Below are positions 1 to 6,775 of a stretch of 11,825 nucleotides of DNA, one piece after another (position 1 is the first letter of the stretch; every line of letters starts with the position of its first letter). The translations under genes were made by a program, and so were the position numbers. A model generated the notes under the pieces. The model saw only the letters and a list, made by a program, of their open reading frames with translations, was not told the DNA's origin and searched no databases. The stretch comes from Planctomycetales bacterium (GTDB lineage: Bacteria > Planctomycetota > Phycisphaerae > SM23-33): NCBI GenBank assembly GCA_030642005.1, contig DAOWOP010000076.1, forward strand, positions 1 to 11,825, given 5' to 3'.

Positions 1-1611
1 CCGAGCGGCGCTGTCCCGGAGATGATTGAAATGCCCGGCATGGTCGCGGTGGTCCAATTGGCGGACATGATTGCCCGGCGGAAGCGGCTGGGTTTCAGCG
101 GTAATTATACCTTCGCGCATGACAGCGAATCTTTAGCGGCCCGGATCGGAATTTCGAGCAAGGATATCACACGCGTTGAGGCCGAGGTTGTCGGGCGTCT
201 TGAGGAGCGGCTGGCCCCTGTCGGGCCGACGACACGCCGGAGTGGTGAATTGCAGTACCGCTCTGCCCTGGCGGATGCAGGGGCGGAACTGTCGCAACTC
301 AACGAGTCGCTGGCGGAGCGGGCGGCGGTCCTTGCCCGATATGCAGTGGGGCTGAACAGTCTGGGCGAATTCACAACGCACCTGTCGCCTGCATCATCCT
401 TGCCGAAAGTATGCGTGGAACTCGTTCGTATATTCTCCGACGTCCTTTCGATAGAGCCGAGTCGGGACGCCCCTGTCTGCGCGTTTGCCGCTTGCGACAA
501 TGATCGCATTGTCCTCGCCGTTTGCAGCGGCCTGGCTGCGGGACTGACTCATGACGGCGAGACTGAGTTCCGCTTCAGCCTCTTCAGGCATGAGTATTTG
601 CCGCCACCGTCCGGAATCTCACCGGCAGGGGAGCTGGTAAGGTCGCTGCTGCGAAACTCCAATGACTGGTCGGACCTGATTGACCCGGATAGTTACATCT
701 GCCTGCCGTTGCTCGCCGAGGGTCGTCTGGTCGGCGGGGTCCTCCTGCCGAAAAAGACCGCAACCGGAGCGGACGATGAACTTCTGCAAACACTGGCCCG
801 GATAACAGCCTTTGTCCTCGCCGCTGTCGGCGGGCGAGGCAGGGCCGACCGTCTCGCCGAACAACTTGCCGGCGCCTCGCAGCGTCTTGAGCAGGCATGG
901 GACGCCCTCGCCCAATCCCACGCGCTGGCGGAGGTGGGCGAAATGGCCTCCGGCGCAGCCCACGAAATGAACAACCCGCTCGCGGTCATCTCCGGGCGCG
1001 CCCAGTTACTGGCCGGTCGGGCAAAGACCAAAAAGGACCGTGAGTCAGCCGACCTGATCGCCGTCAAGGCCCAGGAAATCAGCGATATTATGACGGACCT
1101 GATGGCCTTTGCCCGTCCGAGTCCGCCCAGCCCCGAAGTATTGGCCGTCGCCGACCTGCTGGGAAGGGCAAAGAGCGGGTTCGAATCCGAAGGACAACAA
1201 AAGCCGACCCCCGCTGCGGTCGATATAACCATTGAACCGACCTGTCCGCCCGTGCTGGTCGATGCCGGACAGATGGAGGAAGTTCTGGCCGAATTGCTCC
1301 GAAACGCCGCCGGCGTTGGCGAAAAGGTCAATGTGAGTATCCGGGCGGGCAGGGCCTCGGCCTCGGTCTGTGTCCTGATCCGGGTGGCGGATGACGGGCC
1401 GGGAATGGATGAATCGACACTGGCGTCGGCGTTCACGCCGTTCTTCTCGCGCCGGCCGGCAGGGCGGGGCAGAGGCATGGGACTGACGAGGGCGAGGCGA
1501 ACCGTCCAGAACAACGGCGGGCGAATATGGATTGAAAGCAAGCCCGGCGAGGGCGCGACCGTTTTTATCGAACTACCAGCCGTGAGCAAGGTCGAACGGC
1601 CAGCCGGATGA
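1..1611 (+). CDS. HDOD(?)-GAF-histidine kinase, 5' partial
   Basis: Probable sensor histidine kinase that autophosphorylates on His and passes the phosphate to an unseen response regulator. The frame is open from base 1, so the gene very likely starts upstream; the first ATG in the window is at 22. Numbering from base 1, residues 8-35 (VAVVQLADMIARR) resemble the last helix of an HDOD domain. A GAF-like sensor domain spans about 130-275, then a coiled linker at about 280-312. The dimerisation/phosphoacceptor helix carries AAHEMNNPLAVI with the phospho-His at 321. The ATPase domain has an N-box ELLRNAA (Asn435), a G1 box DDGPGM (464-469), an F-box FTPFF and a G2 box GRGMGL (490-495). No transmembrane segment is visible, so the visible part is cytoplasmic. 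The NtrB-like H-box suggests the HisKA class. No receiver domain follows. The kinase call is firm; the HDOD call rests on about 28 residues. Confidence 0.9.
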   Translation, partial: PSGAVPEMIEMPGMVAVVQLADMIARRKRLGFSGNYTFAHDSESLAARIGISSKDITRVEAEVVGRLEERLAPVGPTTRRSGELQYRSALADAGAELSQLNESLAERAAVLARYAVGLNSLGEFTTHLSPASSLPKVCVELVRIFSDVLSIEPSRDAPVCAFAACDNDRIVLAVCSGLAAGLTHDGETEFRFSLFRHEYLPPPSGISPAGELVRSLLRNSNDWSDLIDPDSYICLPLLAEGRLVGGVLLPKKTATGADDELLQTLARITAFVLAAVGGRGRADRLAEQLAGASQRLEQAWDALAQSHALAEVGEMASGAAHEMNNPLAVISGRAQLLAGRAKTKKDRESADLIAVKAQEISDIMTDLMAFARPSPPSPEVLAVADLLGRAKSGFESEGQQKPTPAAVDITIEPTCPPVLVDAGQMEEVLAELLRNAAGVGEKVNVSIRAGRASASVCVLIRVADDGPGMDESTLASAFTPFFSRRPAGRGRGMGLTRARRTVQNNGGRIWIESKPGEGATVFIELPAVSKVERPAG

Positions 1612-1624
1612 AGGCAAAAAAGCA

Positions 1625-2248
1625 ATGACTACCAAAACCGCTCCTCACGCACACCTTACTCGTCGCAATCACCGTCTGCGTGAATTGAGCCGGCGGCGAA
1701 AAGTTGCGTATCGGCGTTTGTGTTCAGCCTGCGCCGACCTGACGAGCACCTGCCGGAACCTCCAGAACCGGGTGGATCGACAGGATGCCGTCATTGATTA
1801 CCAGAAGCGCCTTCTGGTCCGCGACGACGACCACGAGGTCTTCCGCCGGTTTTTCCACCTGTTTGTCGAGCGCAGCGGCCCGCTGTTCGGCGTGGCGATG
1901 CTGTGCGACGAAGACGCCGAATTGAAACTTATTGGGAGGTTCGGCGTGCCCATACCGGACGGGGTGAATTTCTGCCAGTCTATTGCCGAAGCCATGGTGC
2001 CGGATATGCTCGAACGCCCGGAAGTGATGGTGCTGGACGCCTTCGAGAATATCCAGAAATTCCCGACCAGCCTGCACAGGTTCCTCGTGGGCGTCAGCGT
2101 CCTGGTAACGCCGCTGATGGTGGCAGAGGGTGCGCTCATCGGCGTGGTGGTATTGTATCGCAAGGGCGAGCAGCCGTTCACGGACGACGACGTCGCCTTG
2201 GCCAAGATGATAGGCCCGCCCACCGCCGCGGCGGCACAACAAACATAA
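1625..2248 (+). CDS. Small GAF-domain protein
   Basis: A 207-residue cytoplasmic protein. Residues 1-66 are rich in Arg/Lys and predicted helical (RRRKVAYRRLCSACADL, then a heptad-like stretch to RLLVRDDD), probably a coiled coil or dimerisation stalk. Residues 70-205 look like a single GAF domain, with the typical core strands (GVAMLCDEDAELKLIGRFG, LVTPLMVAEGALIGVVVLYRK) and the terminal helix FTDDDVALAKMIG. GAF domains bind small ligands or mediate dimerisation; the ligand cannot be told from sequence. The start lies 13 bp after the kinase stop, with a weak AAGG about 10 nt upstream, so the two are probably cotranscribed. This protein may modulate the kinase or share its input. No output domain is present. 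The last residues (PPTAAAAQQT) are low complexity. Confidence 0.82.
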   Translation: MTTKTAPHAHLTRRNHRLRELSRRRKVAYRRLCSACADLTSTCRNLQNRVDRQDAVIDYQKRLLVRDDDHEVFRRFFHLFVERSGPLFGVAMLCDEDAELKLIGRFGVPIPDGVNFCQSIAEAMVPDMLERPEVMVLDAFENIQKFPTSLHRFLVGVSVLVTPLMVAEGALIGVVVLYRKGEQPFTDDDVALAKMIGPPTAAAAQQT

Positions 2249-2255
2249 CTATTTC

Positions 2256-2392
2256 CAATTTCCGACTCGTGCTACGTAGCGAAACGTTACTTCGCAGAGT
2301 AGTATTTTCAATTTCCAATTGAAAAAAGAAAAAGCCGGGTGCTGTGGCTGCCCTTATGTTTTTCTTTTTCTCCAATTGAAAATCGGAAATTG
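2256..2392. repeat. Nested A/T-rich inverted-repeat element
   Basis: Three nested pairs of arms can be read. The outermost is CAATTTCCGA (2256-2265) against TCGGAAATTG (2383-2392), 10 of 10. The middle is ATTTTCAATT (2304-2313) against AATTGAAAAT (2374-2383), 10 of 10. The inner is AAAAAGAAAAA (2323-2333) against TTTTTCTTTTT (2359-2369), 11 of 11, enclosing a G/C-rich 25-nt loop (2334-2358). The word ATTTCCAATT also occurs twice in direct orientation (2251-2260 and 2311-2320). There is no transposase and no clear target-site duplication at the ends. It could be a non-autonomous mobile repeat, a structured RNA end or a weak bidirectional terminator. Confidence 0.65.
2270..2304 (+). other. Two-tier hairpin inside the inverted-repeat element
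   Basis: TGCTAC (2270-2275) can pair with GTAGTA (2299-2304), with one G-T wobble. After a 3/3 internal loop, GCGAA (2279-2283) pairs with TTCGC (2291-2295) over a 7-nt loop. The hairpin sits on the left arm between the outer and middle inverted repeats, so it interrupts their symmetry. No protein or RNA family was recognised. Confidence 0.45.
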
Positions 2393-2447
2393 TCAATCGT
2401 CAGGTTTCCATTTCAGATGAAGCCCGTTTTCCCGCCGGCGAAATGTG

Positions 2448-2475
2448 TTGACGATGTACGGCGTCTCGCTATAAT
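2448..2475 (+). promoter_or_regulatory. Sigma70-type promoter for the glycan operon
   Basis: The -35 box TTGACG (2448-2453) matches the consensus at 5 of 6 positions, the spacer is 16 bp, and the -10 box TATAAT (2470-2475) matches at 6 of 6. Transcription would start near 2482 and run into the ABC permease at 2603. It is the only strong match noticed ahead of the operon and stands out against the G/C-rich surroundings. It assumes a housekeeping sigma factor of normal specificity. Confidence 0.72.
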
Positions 2476-2481
2476 TTTCCC

Positions 2482-2602
2482 GGACTACCAGGCACGGAGA
2501 GCCAATGCGAGAACCTTCCGTGCGAAGGCGTTGCGCCCGCGTGCGTGAGGGGTTCACGCCCACAGCGGCGCAGCAGCATCGCTTGATATTGGTGATGTCT
2601 TG
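2482..2602 (+). promoter_or_regulatory. Structured 5' leader of the glycan operon
   Basis: This is a leader of about 120 nt between the predicted start site and the permease ATG. Visible stems are GCACGGA/TCCGTGC (2492-2498 with 2517-2523, 7 bp), CCTTC/GAAGG (2514-2518 with 2524-2528, 5 bp), GGCG/CGCC (2527-2530 with 2534-2537, 3-nt loop) and GCGTGA/TCACGC (2543-2548 with 2554-2559, 5-nt loop). The first two share bases 2517-2518, so they cannot both be fully formed. No T-run follows any stem, and no ops/JUMPstart-like element was found. No known riboswitch class was recognised. Confidence 0.4.
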
Positions 2603-3433
2603 ATGAAAAGTCTAATAGGTTTTTTCAGCGATCCTGTTTTGATGCTGTGGAAGTACCGTGGTCTTCTTCGGCAGACGACCTTGAGCGATATACGCGCGCG
2701 CTTTGCCGGGTCGGTCCTCGGTATGGCTTGGTTGGTTGCATATCCGCTGATATTCCTGAGTACGTACGCGATGGTTTATCTCTATGTTATGCCGGTGAAG
2801 TTTCCCGACCTGCTTAATTCCAGCATGGAATATGTAATTGTGATTTTCTGCGGCCTGGTTCCGTTCATCGGGTTCGCCGAAGCGTTAAGCCTCGGCGTGG
2901 TCTCCGTTACCAGTAATGTGAGCCTGATAAAAAACACGTTATTTCCCATCGAGTTAATCCCCGTCAAGGCGGTGCTGACAAGTCAATGTACGCAGGCTGC
3001 GGGCATGGGTCTGCTCCTGATCGCTATTGTGCTGCTTGGCAAACTTTCGTGGTGGATATTGATGCTTCCGGCTATCTGGATGCTGCAACTGATGTTCTCT
3101 ATAGGGTTGATATGGATTCTTTCGAGTTTGAACGTCATCATGCGCGATCTTCAAACGGTCATAGGCGTCGTGATCCTGATTTTGATGATCGGCAGCCCGA
3201 TTGCCTGGACTGTCGAAATGATCCCCGATAATCTCAAGTCGTTAGGTTGGCTTAATCCACTCTACTATAATCCACTCTATTATATGATCCTGTCCTATCA
3301 GGACGTCCTGATGATGGGTCGGTGGCCCATGCACAACATTTTCTGGGTGCTGCTGGCGCTGGCGGTGGTAACTTTCTTTGTGGGGTACTGGTTCTTCAGC
3401 CGAATGAAAAAGGTGTTCGTGGACAATGTCTGA
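2603..3433 (+). CDS. ABC-2 polysaccharide export permease (Wzm/TagG type)
   Basis: Inner-membrane channel half of an ABC exporter that moves a lipid-linked polysaccharide from cytoplasm to periplasm with the ATPase encoded next. It is 276 residues, usual for the family, with about six hydrophobic segments: LGMAWLVAYPLIFLSTYAMV, YVIVIFCGLVPFIGF, a helix from about 120 (AAGMGLLLIAIVLL), WWILMLPAIWMLQLMFSIGLIW, VIGVVILILMIGSPIAW and NIFWVLLALAVVTFFVGYWFF. The N-terminal YRGLLRQTTLSDIRARFAGS is the typical amphipathic interface segment. ATG at 2603 is preferred over TTG at 2600, though the ribosome site is weak (GGTG at 2591). The stop overlaps the ATPase start by 8 bp. Residues 218-227 are a tandem NPLYYNPLYY where the family usually has one NPL motif. 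Confidence 0.92.
   Translation: MKSLIGFFSDPVLMLWKYRGLLRQTTLSDIRARFAGSVLGMAWLVAYPLIFLSTYAMVYLYVMPVKFPDLLNSSMEYVIVIFCGLVPFIGFAEALSLGVVSVTSNVSLIKNTLFPIELIPVKAVLTSQCTQAAGMGLLLIAIVLLGKLSWWILMLPAIWMLQLMFSIGLIWILSSLNVIMRDLQTVIGVVILILMIGSPIAWTVEMIPDNLKSLGWLNPLYYNPLYYMILSYQDVLMMGRWPMHNIFWVLLALAVVTFFVGYWFFSRMKKVFVDNV
3254..3283 (+). repeat. 15-bp tandem duplication inside the permease gene
   Basis: AATCCACTCTACTAT (3254-3268) is followed at once by AATCCACTCTATTAT (3269-3283), with a single synonymous difference (TAC/TAT). In frame this gives NPLYY twice, residues 218-227, in the periplasmic loop before the last membrane helix. Confidence 0.95.
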
Positions 3434-5240
3434 TGTTGCCATACGCATGAGCGGGCTGGGGAAGATGTACAAACTCTATCGTCACCCTGCCGACAAGGTC
3501 GCCGACGCGCTTGGCATCAACCGCCTGCTGTTCTGGCGGAAACATTACTACCAGGAGTTCTGGGCGCTGCGGGACCTGGACCTGACGGTGGAGAAGGGCG
3601 AGCGGCTTGGCATCATTGGGTGGAACGGCGCCGGCAAGACGACGCTGCTGAAGATACTCATCGGCAACGTCGCGCCGACGGAAGGGACAGTAGAGGTCAA
3701 ACGCCGCATCCAGGCCTTGATGGAACTGGGCACGGGCTTTCATCCGGAATTCACAGGCCGGCGAAACATCTGGGCGAGCCTTTCATATCAGGGACTCACC
3801 GGCAGCCAGATCAAGGCAAAGGAAGGCGAGATCATCGACTTTGCCGAACTGGAAGAATTCATCGATCATCCGGTTCGGACATATTCGGCGGGGATGTACG
3901 CGCGCCTGGCGTTTTCGGTGGCGACCTCGGTCAAGCCGGACATCCTCGTCATCGACGAGGTGCTCGGGGCGGGGGACGCCTACTTCGTCGGTAAATGCGT
4001 GGAACGCATGAAGCACCTGACCGACGAAGGCGTTACGGTGGTGTTCGTCTCCCACGACATGGCGTCCGTGCAGCGCCTGTGCAATCGGTCGATCTGGCTG
4101 CGGCGCGGGCGCGTCGTGGCCGAGGGCGACACGCTGGATGTGGCCAAGCGGTATCTCAAGGACACTCGTGAGCGGGAAGAAAAGCGAATGCGGGCCCTGA
4201 ACATGAAACTCCGTGAGGACGGCTCGCAAACGTTTCTGACTCAACCCGTCGAGTTCAAGAAGATGATAGCCCATTTCGTTACGTCCAGCCGGCTTTCCTG
4301 GCGAAGTCCACACCCGATAAGCCGCGTAACGATCCGAGGGGCCGATTCGGTTCTGGCTGAAGTCCACGTCGGGGAAACGATGGATAACGACGTTTCCTCG
4401 CCCAGTCACACGATAATTGAGCCTGGTGCGACCGGCTGGGGCGAAGCGGTAAAGGTGGCGGAGCGGTACTGTCGTGAGTTCAAGTCGATAGACTACAAAT
4501 CATTTCACGCCGCGCTGCAACTGGGGCTGGATTCCAGTGCGCTCGAGTCCGGCGGGCCGTACTGGGTGGAGATAGAGCACTTTGACGTGGAATCCGAGCC
4601 CTTCCAGTTTGAACTGTTCGACGGCGAAAAGTATCTACAGGCCGGTACGATCAAACCCGCGGGAACGGAGAGGTGGTGCGTGGCGAAATTGCCTCTGGAT
4701 GAGGTCTGGCCCCTGATTTTCAAGGATAGTCGCGGCGACGCTGCCGCTGGCGCTGCTCAGCCGACCGCCGAGCCGACCGAGGAGGCCATTGACATCCACG
4801 GCGGAGAAGACGCCCGAATCGAAAGCGTTGACTTCCTGGACGTTCAAGGTCGAGAGCGGTTCGTCTTCTCGCTCGGTGAGCCAATGAGGCTGAGAATCAA
4901 GTATCGTGTCCTGAAACCCCTTGAAAAAATCCTGATCGTATTAGCCGTCTTTACGCAGGACGGGATTCCGGTCTATAACGAGGCGCAGCCGCCCGTCGAG
5001 GACTCTCGGACACCCGGGGCCTATTCGATGGAATATGTATTTGATCCAGCCCCGTTCGGCCCGAGGAACTATGTGGTCAGCACGGGTCTGTTTCCCGAGT
5101 TTGACTTGTCGGATGATTCCCGGCTGCAACCCCATTATTGCCTCTGGGACCGCCGGAGTCATTTCCAGGTGGAAAAGCCTCAAGGGGTCCAGATAGAGTT
5201 GGGCCTGCTGCGATACGAGCCTGTCAAGAGGAAGGCCTGA
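3426..5240 (+). CDS. Polysaccharide ABC exporter ATPase with two C-terminal domains (Wzt type)
   Basis: ATP-hydrolysing subunit of the exporter, paired with the overlapping permease gene. Residues 1-245 are the nucleotide-binding domain: Walker A GWNGAGKT (65-72), Q-loop region, signature YSAGMYARLAF (153-163, the polysaccharide-exporter variant), Walker B ILVIDEVLGAGD (173-184) and switch His210. The domain has the Wzt/TagH look, including the FHPEFTGRRNI stretch. About 455-600 fits a Wzt-type C-terminal beta-sandwich, which in O8/O9a binds the finished chain end. Between them, about 255-436, lies an additional, probably beta-rich domain (for example FELFDGEKYLQAGTI), joined by an Ala/Pro/Glu linker at 437-452. 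At 604 residues it is well above the roughly 400-430 of classical Wzt. The function of the extra domain is unknown; glycan binding is a guess. Confidence 0.92.
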   Translation: MSDVAIRMSGLGKMYKLYRHPADKVADALGINRLLFWRKHYYQEFWALRDLDLTVEKGERLGIIGWNGAGKTTLLKILIGNVAPTEGTVEVKRRIQALMELGTGFHPEFTGRRNIWASLSYQGLTGSQIKAKEGEIIDFAELEEFIDHPVRTYSAGMYARLAFSVATSVKPDILVIDEVLGAGDAYFVGKCVERMKHLTDEGVTVVFVSHDMASVQRLCNRSIWLRRGRVVAEGDTLDVAKRYLKDTREREEKRMRALNMKLREDGSQTFLTQPVEFKKMIAHFVTSSRLSWRSPHPISRVTIRGADSVLAEVHVGETMDNDVSSPSHTIIEPGATGWGEAVKVAERYCREFKSIDYKSFHAALQLGLDSSALESGGPYWVEIEHFDVESEPFQFELFDGEKYLQAGTIKPAGTERWCVAKLPLDEVWPLIFKDSRGDAAAGAAQPTAEPTEEAIDIHGGEDARIESVDFLDVQGRERFVFSLGEPMRLRIKYRVLKPLEKILIVLAVFTQDGIPVYNEAQPPVEDSRTPGAYSMEYVFDPAPFGPRNYVVSTGLFPEFDLSDDSRLQPHYCLWDRRSHFQVEKPQGVQIELGLLRYEPVKRKA

Positions 5241-5247
5241 GAGGAAG
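5241..5247 (+). promoter_or_regulatory. Ribosome site deciding the epimerase start
   Basis: GAGGAAG lies just after the ATPase stop (5238-5240) and 1-4 nt before ATG 5249. It favours this start over in-frame codons upstream that lie inside the ATPase gene. Confidence 0.6.
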
Positions 5248-5248
5248 A

Positions 5249-6655
5249 ATGGATCCGTCTTCTGCCCCATCCTCAATGTTCGCCGGTGCGGCGCGGCGCG
5301 TGGCGCGCGGGATCAAACACTTTCTTTGTCGCGCCTGTGGGCGGGGCGGTTCAGCCGTCGGCGGAGAGGATGCCGCGCTCACGGACACAATGCTCCGTGC
5401 GGCCGGGTTCGATCCGTCGGGGGTAATCGTCTTCAACGACGGACAAAGGGATGTCCATAACGTCTTCGAGGTAGCGTTGCAGGCGATGATAGGTCGGGAG
5501 GTGTACAGGCCGTACAAGGGCGGTCGAACCGGCTTGCAGCCGAGGTACTACGACATTCGTCTGCTTGCCGACCCCGGTGATCAGCCCGGCGCTCGCGACG
5601 CCCTTGATTGGCTTGAAGCCCACGCCGAGAGTGGACCCGGCGACAGCCTCCGCTGGCCGTATGAGTTTGACGTTGACTTTCGCGGCAAGCGCATTTCTGC
5701 GCCCTGGGTATCCGCTTTCGGACAGGCGTACGTTGTGCTGGCGTACTTATGCTGGTTCCGCCACACGTCGGAGGCGCGATGGCTCAACCGCGCCGTCGAA
5801 GGCGCCCGGCTGTTCGCAGTTCCCTGCGCCGCCGGGGGTGTTGCGCACATTTTCTCTGAACAGGAGGCGTGCTTTGAAGAGTTGCCGGCTGTGAGCACGC
5901 ACATACTCAACGCGCACCTGATTTCGCTTCTGGCATTGGCGGAGGTGCTGGCCCTGCACCGTGATAGTCAATTGGAATCCGCGCAGCAGCGGGGGCTGAC
6001 GTTTCTGCGGAACAGGTGGGGCGATTACGATACGGGATACTGGAGCCGTTACGACCTGTCCGGCAGGCAGCGGTTGTTTGCCCGCCTGTGTCCGGTTGCC
6101 GCTGAGCCGAAGGTGTTCCTGGGCAAGGCCGCCCTGATCATGGACGAACGTGTCGCCGCGACGCTTGACCTGGCGGACAAATCGGCGTTGGCGGAGGGCC
6201 ACTGCCGGGCGAATGGAATCGACTGGGGCGGCGTGTTCGCCAAAGACGCCTTCCGCTGCCGACAGATCCTGTACGGCCCGGACTTGCATCCGGAACCTGC
6301 GCCGACCGGCACGCGACAGAACACCTACCTTTTAATGAGTGCGGAACCTGATGAATCGCCCGACCTGGTTGAACTGAAAATGGAACTTTTTGCCGAGAAC
6401 GACACAACCCTTGAGGTCCACGTTCGCGATCTGTCGCGGGCCGATCTTGCTTTCCGGCCATTGCGACCCGAAAGCAAAGTCGCCCTCAACAAGGGCCTGA
6501 ATCGCGTCAGGCTTCCAGTTGAAAGAAAGGACCTGGGTGAGCCACTTTCGGCGGAGTACCACGATTTTCATGTAACGATACTGGAACTCCTGGCGGATCG
6601 TACGCAGGACGAACTGATTCGCATGCTCGCGGAGCGTTTTGGCTCCTACCGGTAG
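5249..6655 (+). CDS. D-glucuronyl C5-epimerase-like protein
   Basis: Likely acts on uronic acid residues in a glycan; the reference family inverts D-glucuronate to L-iduronate in polymers such as heparosan. The protein is 468 residues from ATG 5249. The family-like (alpha/alpha) helical core covers about 85-290. Recognisable motifs are WPYEFDVDF (136-144), ISAPWVSAFGQAYVVLAYL (149-167), THILNAHLISLLALAEV (217-233) and DTGYWSRYDLSGR (261-273), the last holding Tyr and Asp like those near the family active site. Residues 350-468 form a separate, beta-rich C-terminal region of unknown role. No signal peptide is clear: the N-terminus is Ala/Arg-rich with a short hydrophobic patch and Cys27/Cys30, so export by another route or cytoplasmic action is possible. 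It starts 8 bp after the ATPase stop, inside the export operon. Family recognition is by motif only; substrate is unproven. Confidence 0.7.
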   Translation: MDPSSAPSSMFAGAARRVARGIKHFLCRACGRGGSAVGGEDAALTDTMLRAAGFDPSGVIVFNDGQRDVHNVFEVALQAMIGREVYRPYKGGRTGLQPRYYDIRLLADPGDQPGARDALDWLEAHAESGPGDSLRWPYEFDVDFRGKRISAPWVSAFGQAYVVLAYLCWFRHTSEARWLNRAVEGARLFAVPCAAGGVAHIFSEQEACFEELPAVSTHILNAHLISLLALAEVLALHRDSQLESAQQRGLTFLRNRWGDYDTGYWSRYDLSGRQRLFARLCPVAAEPKVFLGKAALIMDERVAATLDLADKSALAEGHCRANGIDWGGVFAKDAFRCRQILYGPDLHPEPAPTGTRQNTYLLMSAEPDESPDLVELKMELFAENDTTLEVHVRDLSRADLAFRPLRPESKVALNKGLNRVRLPVERKDLGEPLSAEYHDFHVTILELLADRTQDELIRMLAERFGSYR

Positions 6656-6775
6656 AAGGCCCACACCTCGAAGCACTTTCGCCACGGGCTGCTGGATTTT
6701 CAGAGGATTGCAGACCTTGACTTCAGCAGTCGGGATGCTGATAATCAGCGGGTTCCCTGCTTTATTGAGCCAACG
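6656..6775 (+). other. 120-bp gap with an open frame before the methyltransferase
   Basis: This is the longest gap inside the operon. After the TAG at 6653-6655 the same frame stays open without a stop for all 40 codons into the methyltransferase, but it contains no ATG, GTG or TTG start, and ATG 6776 has no clear ribosome site. The opposite strand is open too. It may be untranslated spacer, a decayed gene end, or part of a longer methyltransferase or fusion. Confidence 0.5.

Larger units (their letters stand above)
2249..2447. other. Gene-free stretch between the signalling pair and the glycan operon
   Basis: No convincing gene was found here. The stretch holds A/T-rich direct and inverted repeats (listed separately) and ends just before the operon promoter. 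The only short + frame through it (2339-2548) is driven by A/T repeats and then runs across the promoter and leader, so it is not considered coding. No T-run following a G/C-rich stem was found, so no classical intrinsic terminator for the kinase/GAF pair is evident; the A/T inverted repeat may do that job weakly. Confidence 0.6.

Noticed and set aside
693..1625. 310-codon minus-strand frame opposite the kinase
   Set aside because: Ser/Pro/Arg-rich translation typical of a shadow of a G/C-rich gene; the plus strand has all kinase motifs.
2339..2548. Short + frame of 69 codons in the intergenic region
   Set aside because: It begins in the A/T inverted repeat, crosses the promoter and leader, and has no ribosome site or domain.
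2482..2602. ops/JUMPstart (RfaH-type) element in the polysaccharide operon leader
   Set aside because: No GGCGGTAG-like core was found; the nearest resemblance, GGCGTTGCG at 2527-2535, is better explained as a small hairpin.
5138..5248. Upstream extension of the epimerase frame into the ATPase gene
   Set aside because: The extension overlaps the conserved end of the ATPase, and GAGGAAG directly precedes ATG 5249.
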